Assembly: GCF_000383595.1 (NCBI RefSeq)
Contig: NZ_KB911581.1
Coordinates: forward strand, 6,097,519-6,161,518
Reading direction: 5' to 3'
Source: Streptomyces bottropensis ATCC 25435
Lineage (GTDB): Bacteria > Actinomycetota > Actinomycetes > Streptomycetales > Streptomycetaceae
Length of the DNA stretch: 64,000 bases
The notes beneath the pieces were generated by a model. That model saw nothing but the letters and a program-made list of their open reading frames with translations, made no database searches and had not been told where the DNA came from. Shown in pieces: positions 50,840-59,384 of the stretch (positions are counted from its first letter, which is position 1; each line of letters opens with the position of its first letter). Both the position numbers and the translations under genes were made by a program.

Positions 50840-51388
50840 ATGGAACTGCGCGGCGTGGACGAGCTGATGGATCTGCTGCACGCCCGCCGGGACGGCGGCC
50901 GGGAACCGGACCACCGCCGGGACGGACCGGACCGCCCTCCGGGCAGCCTTGCGGACCCGCACGCACACGCGCTGCGGACCGCCGCGCTGCTGCGCCGCGG
51001 CCGGCCCGCCGACAAGGAACTCCAGGTGGCCGGCCTGGTGCACACCCTGGGGCAGTTGCTCCGACCGGGTGACGACGCCGGCCACGCGGATCTGGCCGCC
51101 GACACGCTCCGGCCGCTGCTCGGCGACCGGGTCGCCCAGCTCGTACGCCTGCACGCCCTCGGCCCCGATCACCTCGTACGACTGCATGCGGGCGGCTGGG
51201 TGGACGCGGGTCTCGTCGAGGACGTGCTGACGCTACGCCAGGCGGGTGAGGCCGGGCGGTCGGCCGGGGTGGACGCCGGGGTGCTGGAGGACTGGCGGAC
51301 CGTGCTGGAACTGGTGGCCGACCGGGCGGCCCGGACGGAGCGGGCCGGCCGGGTCGGGGCCTCGTCTCACCACTTGCCGGGCGCGTAG
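50840..51388 (+). CDS. Degenerate HD-domain-like protein
   Basis: About 182 residues; ATG at 50840 behind GGGAGGA. The pattern HAHALRTAALLRRGRPADKELQVAGLVHTLGQLLRPGDDAGH follows the HD phosphohydrolase/oxygenase layout (H..HSxxTAxLLxxxGAxxxxxxAGLLHDIGH). The metal-binding His-Asp pair is HT and the next His is Gln, so the metal site is broken. The rest (LAADTLRPLLGDRVAQLVRLHALGPDHLV) fits the same fold. It may be a non-catalytic ligand-binding remnant of a PhnZ-like protein. Its 3' end overlaps by 22 bp the end of the convergent SDR-like gene. Confidence 0.72.
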   Translation: MELRGVDELMDLLHARRDGGREPDHRRDGPDRPPGSLADPHAHALRTAALLRRGRPADKELQVAGLVHTLGQLLRPGDDAGHADLAADTLRPLLGDRVAQLVRLHALGPDHLVRLHAGGWVDAGLVEDVLTLRQAGEAGRSAGVDAGVLEDWRTVLELVADRAARTERAGRVGASSHHLPGA

Positions 51389-52869
51389 TCCTTCAGGAAG
51401 ACGCCGTACACGTCCTCGCCCTGCTCGCCGAGCACGACGGGGTCGTAGACGCGGGCCGCGCCGTCGACGAGGTCGAGCGGGGCGTGGAAGCCCTCGTCGG
51501 CGAGGCGCAGTTTGTCGAAGTAAGGGCGTTCGTCGGTGATCCAGCCGGTGTCGACCGAGGTCATCAGGATGCCGTCGGTCTGGAACATCTCCTGGGCGCT
51601 GGTCCGCGTGACCATGTTCATCGCGGCCTTGGCGGCGTTCGTGTTCGGGTGGCCCGCGCCCTTGTAGCCGCGCCCGAAGACACCCTCCATCGCCGAGACG
51701 TTCACGACGTACGCCCGTCCGCTGGCCGCCTTCCTCGCGGCCTCGGCCATGGCCGGGCGGAGCTTGCTGATCAGGATGAAGGGCGCCGTGTAGTTGCACA
51801 GCTGGGTCTCCAGCAGCTCCACCGGGGAGATCTGCTCGATGGTCTGCACCCAGGTGTTGCTGTCGACCACGTCCGGGACGAGGCCGCCCGCGTCGATGGC
51901 GGTGCCGTCGAGGTGCCGGGCGACGCTGGCGTTGCCGGCGACCAGGGCGAGGTCGGCGACCTGCTGCGCGTCGAGGCCGCTGACGCCCGCGGGGAGTGCG
52001 GTCATCCCGGTCAGGCCGTCCACGGCACCGGAGTTGAAGGCGCCGATGACGTGGTGCGGGGGGAGTTCACCGGCGGGCAGCGGGGCGCTCTCCCCCTCGA
52101 CCAGGGCGGCGTAGGCGGAGGGCAGCCGGCGTACGGTCTGGGTCGCGTTGTTGATGAGGATGTCCAGCGGGCCCGACGCGGCGACCTGGTCGGCGAGGGC
52201 CACGGCCTGGGCCGGGTCGCGCAGGTCGATGCCGACGACCTCCAGACGGTGCATCCAGTCCGCCGAGTCGTCCATGGCGTTGAAGCGGCGGATGGCGTCC
52301 TTGGGGAAGCGCGTGGTGATCGTCGTGTGCGCGCCGTCGCGCAGCAGCCGCAGGGCGATGTACATGCCGATCTTGGCACGGCCCCCGGTGAGCAGGGCGC
52401 GCTTGCCGGTGAGGTCGGCGCGGGCGTCGCGCTTGCCGCGGTTGAGGCGGGCGCAGTCGGCGCAGAGCTGGTGGTAGAAGTAGTCGACCTCGACGTAGCG
52501 GGTCTTGCAGGTGTAGCAGGAGCGGGGGCGCTGGAGTATCCCCGCGATCTTCCCCTCCTCGGTCACGGACGACGGCAGGATGCCTTCGGTCTCGTCGTCG
52601 ATCCGCTGGGCGGAGCCGGTGGCCGTGGACTCGGTGACCGCCTTGTCGTGGGCGGTCTTGGCGGCGCGGCGCTCCTGGCGGCGGCGCTGCTTGACCATGC
52701 GGTAGACACCGGCCGTGGCCCGGCGCACCGCGATCGCGTCGGGGTGGTCGACCTCCAGCTTGTCCAGCTCCTCCAGCACGCCGAGGCACACGGCGAGCCG
52801 CTCCGGGTCGATGCCCGGGCCGTACGCGACCTCGTCCGTGGTCGCCGGGCCGTCCTCTGTCACCGTCAT
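51367..52869 (-). CDS. Zinc-ribbon SDR-family oxidoreductase
   Basis: A 500-residue protein: helical N-terminus (residues ~1-110), a four-cysteine zinc ribbon (CYTCKTRYVEVDYFYHQLCADC, ~residues 118-140), then an SDR-type Rossmann domain (~155-470; LLTGGRAKIGMYIALRLLRDG, VVGIDLRDP, LDILINNATQTVRR, VNVSAMEGVFGRG..GHPNTNAAKAAMNM, TDGILMTSVDTGWI). The catalytic Tyr is replaced (HPNTNAAKAAMN keeps the Lys context only), so it may be a divergent or non-classical SDR. The arrangement is common in Streptomyces but I know no assigned function. Confidence 0.85.
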   Translation of the reverse strand: MTVTEDGPATTDEVAYGPGIDPERLAVCLGVLEELDKLEVDHPDAIAVRRATAGVYRMVKQRRRQERRAAKTAHDKAVTESTATGSAQRIDDETEGILPSSVTEEGKIAGILQRPRSCYTCKTRYVEVDYFYHQLCADCARLNRGKRDARADLTGKRALLTGGRAKIGMYIALRLLRDGAHTTITTRFPKDAIRRFNAMDDSADWMHRLEVVGIDLRDPAQAVALADQVAASGPLDILINNATQTVRRLPSAYAALVEGESAPLPAGELPPHHVIGAFNSGAVDGLTGMTALPAGVSGLDAQQVADLALVAGNASVARHLDGTAIDAGGLVPDVVDSNTWVQTIEQISPVELLETQLCNYTAPFILISKLRPAMAEAARKAASGRAYVVNVSAMEGVFGRGYKGAGHPNTNAAKAAMNMVTRTSAQEMFQTDGILMTSVDTGWITDERPYFDKLRLADEGFHAPLDLVDGAARVYDPVVLGEQGEDVYGVFLKDYAPGKW

Positions 52870-52979
52870 CGCGCTGCCGCTTCCCTGATCACCCGCGGCT
52901 CGCCCACCGCGTCCGCCACCGAACGCGGAATTCTACGTAGCGCGGCCCCCGCTCACCAAAAACCGGTCTTTCGCCCCCA

Positions 52980-53126
52980 CCGCCCCTTCCCGTCCCGTCG
53001 CCGGGGGCTGCGCCCCTTCGACCCCCGGCCGCGGGCCCGGTGGGGGGGTCCGGGGCGGAGCCCCGAGTCCGTGACCGGGGGCCGAAGGGGGCGCGCGGCC
53101 CCCGGGGATGGGACGGGTAGGGGCGG
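52980..53126. repeat. 148-bp palindromic element (long imperfect hairpin)
   Basis: The outer arms 52980-53007 and 53099-53126 pair at 25 of 28 positions (starting CCGCCCCTTCCCGTCCCGTC). The match continues inward with small gaps (CTGCGCCCCTTCGACCCCCG against its partner) to ~50 bp. The centre contains a further hairpin CGGGGC-GGA-GCCCCG. The element lies directly downstream of the WS/DGAT gene and upstream of the SDR-like gene, fits a strong terminator, and resembles a structured Streptomyces intergenic repeat. Confidence 0.8.
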
Positions 53127-53160
53127 GGAGGGCGAGGAAAGGCCCCGGCACCGCCAGGTG

Positions 53161-54507
53161 TCACGGTTCACACGCCGCCAGGAGGTCCTCCACCTCCCGG
53201 GTGACCGCCCGGGAGAACCGCTCCAGGTCCGGGACGGCCTCCGCGTCGGCGACGAGGCCGTAGTGGACACTCCCCCGATACGTCGAGACGGCGACGGCCA
53301 GGGACTGGCCGTGGGCGAGCGGGGCCAGGGGATAGATCTCGGCGAGGGGGCAGCCGCCGAGGCGGAGCCCGAGGCTGGGCAGCGGCACGCTGGTGACGAG
53401 GATGTCGAACCACAGACGGGCCGCCTGGCTGACCAGCGGCCCGCCGAGCCGGTGGCCGAGCGGCAGCACGTGATCCGCGAGGAGTGCCACCGCGCCGGCG
53501 CCCCGGTTGGGCCCCGCGTCCTTGTTGCGGTCCATCGCCGTGCGCACCGTACGCAGCCGCCCGAGCGGGTCCGGGTCGTCCACGGGCAGTTTCATCAGAT
53601 ACCCGGAGAGCCGGTTGCCCTGCGGGTGCGCCGTGCGGGGACGGCGCCTGGAGACGGGGATCAGGGCCCGGGGCGCGACCCCGTCGCTGCCGTCCCCGCG
53701 CTCGTCCAGCCATCGCCGCAGCGCCCCCGCCACCACGGCGATGAGGACGTCGTTGACGGTGCCGCCGACGGTCTTGCGGATCCGGTGCACGTCGTCGAGG
53801 TCCACGAGCACGCCGGCGGTACGGCGGGTGCCGCTGGCGTCGGAGGTCAGCGCGGCGCAGGAGCGGGCGCCGAGGGTCGCGTCGAGCGTGGTGCGGGCGA
53901 CGGACGCACCGATGTCCAGGGCGCGCCCGAGGTCGGAGAAGGTGCCCCGGACCAGGTCGGGCAGCTTGCGCACCTCGTCGAGGAGGCCGCGCGGCGGCTC
54001 CGCGGGGCGCGGCCGGGGCGCGGGCATCTCGATGGGGTCCATGACGGCGGCGGCGAGCGTCAGCGCCCGCAGTCCGTCGGCCAGGGCGTGGTGGAACTTG
54101 AACAGCACGGCGAAGGAGGTGCCGTCCGCCCCCGGCAGCACATGAGCCTCCCAGGGCGGCCGGCCGCGCTCCAGCGGACGCTCCATCAGCCGCCCGGCCA
54201 CCTCGTGGAAGTCGGGGGTCGGCTCGTGCAGCCGTACGTGGTCGAAGGGCTCGAAGTCGGTGACGGGCTCCCGGGTCGCGCCGCCGAACGCCAGCGGCAG
54301 CCGGACGTCCGGCACCCACACGTCCCGGATCCGCATCCGCAGTCCCGGCACGGCGGCGGCCCGCGTGGCGAGCAGTTCGGCGGCGTGGGCTCCGGCGGTT
54401 GGCGAGTCGGCCGTGAAGACGCCGAGGGCGGCCAGGTGCATGGGGTGTTCGGCGGACTCGATGTTCCAGAACGCCAGGTCGAGTGGGGCGAGCAGGTCGG
54501 AAGTCAA
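53161..54507 (-). CDS. Wax ester synthase/diacylglycerol acyltransferase (WS/DGAT)
   Basis: A 448-residue bifunctional acyltransferase. The acyl-CoA active-site motif HHALADG (HHxxxDG, ~residue 137), the N-terminal LLAPLDLAFWNIESAEHPMHLAAL and the C-terminal NDVLIAVVAGALRRWL, PGNRLSG-like and VTSVPLPSLGLRLGGCPLAEIYP blocks are typical. It makes triacylglycerol (and/or wax esters) at the membrane. The start is TTG at 54507 behind GAGG. I remember a WS/DGAT at SCO0958 in S. coelicolor, which would fit this position. Confidence 0.93.
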   Translation of the reverse strand: MTSDLLAPLDLAFWNIESAEHPMHLAALGVFTADSPTAGAHAAELLATRAAAVPGLRMRIRDVWVPDVRLPLAFGGATREPVTDFEPFDHVRLHEPTPDFHEVAGRLMERPLERGRPPWEAHVLPGADGTSFAVLFKFHHALADGLRALTLAAAVMDPIEMPAPRPRPAEPPRGLLDEVRKLPDLVRGTFSDLGRALDIGASVARTTLDATLGARSCAALTSDASGTRRTAGVLVDLDDVHRIRKTVGGTVNDVLIAVVAGALRRWLDERGDGSDGVAPRALIPVSRRRPRTAHPQGNRLSGYLMKLPVDDPDPLGRLRTVRTAMDRNKDAGPNRGAGAVALLADHVLPLGHRLGGPLVSQAARLWFDILVTSVPLPSLGLRLGGCPLAEIYPLAPLAHGQSLAVAVSTYRGSVHYGLVADAEAVPDLERFSRAVTREVEDLLAACEP

Positions 54508-54606
54508 TGGCTTGCCTCGCGTCGACGACGGGTGAGTACGCAGTCAATCGCTGTTGGCCGATTACGGTCAAGTACGATCAAGCTACGCACAGTTAACAAC
54601 AGATTA

Positions 54607-54634
54607 CGTCCCACCTCCTGGTGAAGGTGGGACG
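54607..54634 (-). terminator. Hairpin terminator after glgC
   Basis: CGTCCCACCT (54607-54616) and AGGTGGGACG (54625-54634), a perfect 10-bp stem with an 8-base loop, ~90 bases past the glgC stop. Confidence 0.75.
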
Positions 54635-54722
54635 CATGGGGCATCTGTGTTCACCGGGATCACCCTGACGGACCAAGGACCCGGACGAGGGCCGGGAACC
54701 GAGGCCTGACCGGCGGCGCGGG

Positions 54723-55943
54723 CTAAGGGACCTGCTGACCCTTCCCCAGCGCGATCACTCCGCCCTGGGAGACCGTGTACAGCTCGGCGTCCCGCTCGGG
54801 GTTGACGCCGATGGTCGCACCGGGGGGCACCTGGACGTTCTTGTCGAGCACGGCACCCCGGACGACCGCGCCCCGCCCGATGTGGACGTTGTCGTGCAGG
54901 ACCGAGCCCTGGACGACCGCGCCCGGGTCCACCACAACCCCCGGGGAGAGGACCGATCTGGTGACCTGACCGCGGATCAGGCAGCCCGCGCTGATGATCG
55001 ACTCGCTGGCCATGCCGCCCGCGTTGAACCGGGCCGGGGAGAGCTGGCCGGAGCTGGTGTAGATGGGCCACGTGCGGTTGAAGAGATTGAAGGCGGGCCG
55101 CTCGGCGATCAGGTCCATATGGGCGTCGTAGTAGGCGTCGAGCGTGCCGACGTCCCGCCAGTAGCCCTGGTCGCGGGTGGTCTCGCCGGGCACGTGGTTG
55201 GCGCTGAAGTCGTACAGCTGCGCCTCGCCCCGGTCGGTGAGCTGGGGCAGGATCGAGCCGCCCATGTCATGGACGGAGTTCTCGTCCTCGGCGTCCCGCT
55301 GGAGCGCCTCCACCAGGGCCTTGGTGGTGAAGATGTAGTTGCCCATGGAGGCGTACACGCGTTCGGGGTCGTCGGCCAGGCCCGGCGGGTCCGACGGCTT
55401 CTCCAGGAAGCGCTCGACGACCCGGCCGTCGGAGCCGGGCGTGATCACCCCGAAGGACGACGACTCCGTGCGCGGGACGCGGATGCCGGCCACCGTGACG
55501 CCGGCTCCGCCCTCGATGTGCTGGGCCAGCATCTGGCGCGGGTCCATGCGGTAGACGTGGTCGGCGCCGAACACGGCCACGTACTCGGGCTGCTCGTCGT
55601 GGACCAGGTTCAGGGACTGCAGCAGCGCGTCCGCGCTGCCCAGGTACCAGCGCGGGCCCAGCCGCTGCTGCGCCGGGACCGGGGTGACGTAGTTGCCCAG
55701 CAGGCTCGACATCCGCCAGGTCGTGGTGATGTGCCGGTCCAGCGAATGCGATTTGTACTGCGTCAGCACGCAGATGCGCAGGATGTCCGCGTTGACGAGA
55801 TTGGAAAGGACGAAATCCACCAGGCGGTACGTGCCGCCGAAAGTCACCGCCGGTTTCGCACGGTCGGCGGTCAGGGGCATCAGCCTCTTGCCCTCCCCGC
55901 CCGCCAGTACGATCCCCAGCACCGAAGGTCCACCGCGCCGCAT
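54723..55943 (-). CDS. glgC: Glucose-1-phosphate adenylyltransferase (ADP-glucose pyrophosphorylase)
   Basis: A 406-residue GlgC. Nucleotidyltransferase part with VLGIVLAGGEGKRLMPLTADRAKPAVTFGG, FGADHVYRMD, the glucose-1-phosphate site FLEKPSDPP and WRDVGTLDAYYDAH, followed by a left-handed beta-helix (SIISAGCLIRG, SVLSPGVVVDPGAVVQGSVL). It makes ADP-glucose. It lies 49 bases after glgM on the same strand, so the two steps (ADP-glucose, then maltose-1-phosphate/glucan) are cotranscribed. Confidence 0.96.
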   Translation of the reverse strand: MRRGGPSVLGIVLAGGEGKRLMPLTADRAKPAVTFGGTYRLVDFVLSNLVNADILRICVLTQYKSHSLDRHITTTWRMSSLLGNYVTPVPAQQRLGPRWYLGSADALLQSLNLVHDEQPEYVAVFGADHVYRMDPRQMLAQHIEGGAGVTVAGIRVPRTESSSFGVITPGSDGRVVERFLEKPSDPPGLADDPERVYASMGNYIFTTKALVEALQRDAEDENSVHDMGGSILPQLTDRGEAQLYDFSANHVPGETTRDQGYWRDVGTLDAYYDAHMDLIAERPAFNLFNRTWPIYTSSGQLSPARFNAGGMASESIISAGCLIRGQVTRSVLSPGVVVDPGAVVQGSVLHDNVHIGRGAVVRGAVLDKNVQVPPGATIGVNPERDAELYTVSQGGVIALGKGQQVP

Positions 55944-55992
55944 CCCGCCGCCCCTCTACACCCACCCGGTTGTGCCTAACCCTGTTGCCTGA

Positions 55993-57144
55993 CTACGCCT
56001 GCTTGAGGACTTCCTCGTAAAGCTGCACCGTACGCCGCGCGACCGCGTCCCAGCCGAACTCCCGCACCGCGCGTTCCCGGCCGGCCTCACCCATCCGGGC
56101 GGCCGTCGCGGGGTCGGCGAGCACCTCGTCGAGTGCGCGTGCCAGCCGCCCCTCGAAGTCGTCGTCGGTCGGCACGAGGAGACCCGTGACGCCGTCCCGC
56201 ACGACCTCCGGTATGCCTCCGACCTGTGAGGCGACGACGGCCGTTCCACAGGCCATGGCTTCCAGGTTGACGATGCCGAGGGGCTCGTACACCGACGGGC
56301 AGACGAAGACGGCGGCGTGCGTGAGGAGCTGGATCACATCCGGGCGCGGCAGCATCTGCGGGATCCAGAACAGGCCCTCGCGCACGCGGCCGAGCTCCTC
56401 GAAGAGGTCGCGGAACTCCTGGTCGATCTCCGGGGTGTCGGGCGCGCCCGCGCAGAGCACGACCTGCGCGGCCGGGTCGATGTCCCGGACGGCCCGCAGC
56501 AGGTGGGGCACGCCTTTCTGCCGCGTGATGCGGCCGACGAACAGGACATAGGGGCGGCCCGGGTCGATGCCGATCCGGTCGAGGACGTCCGTGCCGTGGT
56601 CCGGGGTGTAGAGGGAGGTGTCGATGCCGTTGTGCACGACGTGCAGCCTCGCCGGGTCCAGGGCGGGGTAGCAGCCGAGGATGTCGTCGCGCATGGCGCC
56701 GGAGACGGCGATCACCGCGTCGGCGGACTCCACGGCGGTGCGCTCGGCCCAGCCGGACAGGGCGTAGCCGCCGCCCAGCTGCTCGGCCTTCCAGGGGCGC
56801 AGCGGCTCCAGCGAGTGGGCGGTCATCACGTGCGGGATGCCGTGCAGCAGCTTGCCGAAGTGTCCGGCGAGGTTGGCGTACCACGTGTGCGAGTGGACCA
56901 GTTCGCGGCCTTCGAGGCCCGCGGCGATGGAGAGGTCCACGGAGAAGGTGCGCAGCGCGTCGTTGGCCCCGTCGAGCGCGGACCAGGGCCGGTGGCGTAC
57001 GACACCGCCGCTCGCCCCCTCGCCCCAGCAGTGCACGTCCAGGTCGACGAGGGACCGCAACTCGTGGGCGAGGAACTCGACGTGGACTCCCGCGCCCCCG
57101 TAGACGTCGGGCGGATACTCCCGGGTCAGCAGGCCGACTCGCAC
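55993..57144 (-). CDS. glgM: GT4 glycogen synthase / maltose-1-phosphate-forming glucosyltransferase
   Basis: A 383-residue retaining GT4 enzyme of the short actinobacterial GlgA type: VRVGLLTREYPPDVYGGAGVHVEFLA at the start, VHSHTWYANLAGHFGKLL, FVGRITRQKGVPHLL, and the E-x7-E nucleotide-sugar motif in YEPLGIVNLEAMACG. In mycobacteria this protein (GlgM) uses ADP-glucose and glucose-1-phosphate to make maltose-1-phosphate for GlgE. GTG 57144 is preferred over an upstream start because AGGGGG is correctly placed. Second step of the glg operon; glgE itself is not in the window. Confidence 0.9.
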   Translation of the reverse strand: MRVGLLTREYPPDVYGGAGVHVEFLAHELRSLVDLDVHCWGEGASGGVVRHRPWSALDGANDALRTFSVDLSIAAGLEGRELVHSHTWYANLAGHFGKLLHGIPHVMTAHSLEPLRPWKAEQLGGGYALSGWAERTAVESADAVIAVSGAMRDDILGCYPALDPARLHVVHNGIDTSLYTPDHGTDVLDRIGIDPGRPYVLFVGRITRQKGVPHLLRAVRDIDPAAQVVLCAGAPDTPEIDQEFRDLFEELGRVREGLFWIPQMLPRPDVIQLLTHAAVFVCPSVYEPLGIVNLEAMACGTAVVASQVGGIPEVVRDGVTGLLVPTDDDFEGRLARALDEVLADPATAARMGEAGRERAVREFGWDAVARRTVQLYEEVLKQA

Positions 57145-57240
57145 CCGGAACCCCCTGTCTCTGCGGCTGGTTCCCACATGGTCACCCAGAAGGGTGAGTT
57201 GGGGAAGACCACGATTGACGCGCGGCCGCGCTCGCGGGGT

Positions 57241-58035
57241 TCAGGTGCGGCGGGGACCGCCGAGGGGGCGGGGTCCGGGGGGCCGGTCGAAGCAGCAGTC
57301 GCCGCACAGGCCGCCGCCGGGCAGCCGGTAGTAGAGACAGCAGCTGCGGCGGCGGGACGTCACCGGGTCGAGGGTGCCCGCCAGGGTGGGGTGGGCGAAC
57401 AGCCCGGCGGCGAGGGCACGGGCCCGGTCCGCCACCTCCATGCGGCCGTCGGCGGCGGCCCAGCGATCGATCTGACGCACCGCCCCCATGAGCGCGGAGG
57501 CCGCGTTTCCCCACAACAGGCTTTCAGATATGGGCAGTTGAGCCCGTAGGGCCGCCGCCAGCGGCACGAGGTGGCCGTCCCGTACGACCTCGCCGATCCG
57601 CTCGGCGGGAAGACCGCGCACCTCGGTCAGCCACAGCTCGTCCGGGGCGCTCGCGTCCGCGTCCCAGCGCAGGAGGCGCGGGTCGAGGTCGGGAAGCCTG
57701 CCGTACACGGCGGCCGCGCCGAGGGCCACCGACCACAGGCGGGCGGCGAGGCCGAGGTGGGCGAGGGAGGCGGCCACGCGCGGTTCGGGGGCCCGCACAC
57801 TTCGCGCGACCTTGCGGACACGGAAAATTACCGGATTCTCGTAAACCTCCCTTTTCACATCGGCATCCCGTGCCGCGTAGGCCCGCGCGAGCGTGGGCAG
57901 CGGCCCGCCCGGCGGTCGGCCCGTGTGTAGTACGAAGAAGCCGCCGAGGGCCGAGAGGGCGGTGAGGCCGGGGTCGTGGTCCACGAGGACGAGTAGTACC
58001 AGGCCCCGCCGAGGCGCCCACCTGGGGGCTTGCAC
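57241..58035 (-). CDS. FhuF-like [2Fe-2S] ferric siderophore reductase family protein
   Basis: A 264-residue protein. The end carries CC-x10-C-x2-C (SCCLYYRLPGGGLCGDCC), the unusual [2Fe-2S] motif of FhuF and related (2Fe-2S)-binding proteins. The middle is helical (SLLWGNAASALMGAVRQID, ARALAAGLFAHPTLAGTLDP). Start GTG 58035 behind AGGAGGGG. It would reduce ferric siderophores in the cytosol. No siderophore transporter gene is adjacent. It is upstream of glgM on the same strand with a 96-bp gap, so a separate promoter is likely for glgM. Confidence 0.85.
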   Translation of the reverse strand: MQAPRWAPRRGLVLLVLVDHDPGLTALSALGGFFVLHTGRPPGGPLPTLARAYAARDADVKREVYENPVIFRVRKVARSVRAPEPRVAASLAHLGLAARLWSVALGAAAVYGRLPDLDPRLLRWDADASAPDELWLTEVRGLPAERIGEVVRDGHLVPLAAALRAQLPISESLLWGNAASALMGAVRQIDRWAAADGRMEVADRARALAAGLFAHPTLAGTLDPVTSRRRSCCLYYRLPGGGLCGDCCFDRPPGPRPLGGPRRT

Positions 58036-58212
58036 CGCGTGTCGCCCCTCCTGGGGATGAGGCGGCGCCCGTCGTACTCCATCGGCAGTAGGACGCATTG
58101 AGTGCTCTGGTACGACGACGTGAACGGTTTCACGAGGCATCGTGGTCACCATGAAAGCCGAGCGTTCACCGCGCCGGGCCCGGAGCCCTCGCGCCGCGTC
58201 GAGGAGCACCTC

Positions 58213-59331
58213 ATGAATGCCCTCGCGTTGTCCGTGCTGTTGTCGTTCGTCTCCGCCGTGGCGTACGCGGGCGGGGCGATCGTGCAGGAGCGTGTCGCGG
58301 TGTCCTCCCCCGACCGGTCCTACGCACCGCTGCGTCGGCCGGTCTGGTGGGCCGCCGTCGGGCTGAATGGCCTCGGCGGGCTGCTGCACGTGGTGGCCCT
58401 GGCCTACGGCCCGCTGAGCCTGGTGCAGCCCTTGGGCGCGCTGACCATCGTCTTCGCCCTGCCCATGGCGGCGCTGTTCGTGGGGCGCAGGGCCGGAGCG
58501 ACGGCCTGGCGTGGCGCGATCATGGCGACGGTGGGTCTCGCGGGCCTGCTCTCCCTGGTCGGCGCGGCCGACGCGCAGTCGCTCGACACGGCCCAGCGGG
58601 TGCTGGTGGCCGTGGTCAGCGGTGGCGCGGTGGCGGCGCTGATGGTGGCGGGCCACGCCGCGCACCGGCATCCGGCGGTGCGCAGCATCCTGCTCGCGGT
58701 CGCCTCCGGTGTCGCGTTCGGTATGTCCTCGGTCTTCACCAAGACGGTCGCCGTCGACTGGACGGACGGCGTCGCGCTCTCGGACCTGCCGACCCTCGCG
58801 GTCATAGGCGTCTTCGCGACGGCCGGTCTGCTGCTCTCCCAGGCCGCCTACCGGGGCGGCGGCCTCGCGGCCCCGCTCGCCACGCTCACGGTGGTGAACC
58901 CTGTGGTGGCGGCAGCGGTCGGCATCACGATGTTCGGCGAGACGTTCCGCTACGGCACCACGGGCACCCTGCTCGCGCTGGGCTGCGGTGTGGTCGCGGC
59001 GGGCGGGCTGATCCTGCTGACCACCGAGCGCCTCGCCGAAGAGGCCGGAGCGGAGCGCACGGACGAGGAGGTCACGGTCACGGCCGCCGACCGGGAGTCC
59101 CAGGCCCTGGAGGAGCTGCTCGCGGGGCTGCCGCGGCGGACCGCGGAGGTCCCGGACGCCGACTACGCGATCGGGCTGGACAAGCGCGTGGTCGTACCGG
59201 CCCCGTTCCTCGGCAGGAGTGCGGCCGACGAGAACGACACGCCGCCCGGCCTGCTGCTGCAGCCGTTCCACGGCGAGCTGTACGTGCCCCGAGCGCTCCT
59301 CGACCGGCATCGCGACCGCGTGAAAACCTGA
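58213..59331 (+). CDS. DMT-family (EamA-like) membrane transporter
   Basis: A 372-residue membrane protein with about nine to ten TM helices from MNALALSVLLSFVSAVAYAGGAIVQERVA to ALGCGVVAAGGLILLTTERL (~residues 1-275), arranged as two related halves, then a ~95-residue cytoplasmic tail ending PPGLLLQPFHGELYVPRALL. Start ATG at 58213 behind GAGGAG. Substrate unknown. Divergent from the FhuF-like gene. Confidence 0.88.
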   Translation: MNALALSVLLSFVSAVAYAGGAIVQERVAVSSPDRSYAPLRRPVWWAAVGLNGLGGLLHVVALAYGPLSLVQPLGALTIVFALPMAALFVGRRAGATAWRGAIMATVGLAGLLSLVGAADAQSLDTAQRVLVAVVSGGAVAALMVAGHAAHRHPAVRSILLAVASGVAFGMSSVFTKTVAVDWTDGVALSDLPTLAVIGVFATAGLLLSQAAYRGGGLAAPLATLTVVNPVVAAAVGITMFGETFRYGTTGTLLALGCGVVAAGGLILLTTERLAEEAGAERTDEEVTVTAADRESQALEELLAGLPRRTAEVPDADYAIGLDKRVVVPAPFLGRSAADENDTPPGLLLQPFHGELYVPRALLDRHRDRVKT

Positions 59332-59384
59332 GCGGGAGGCCCGGACCGGGCCTCCCGCGCCATGTCGGACCGTCCGCGCCGCGT

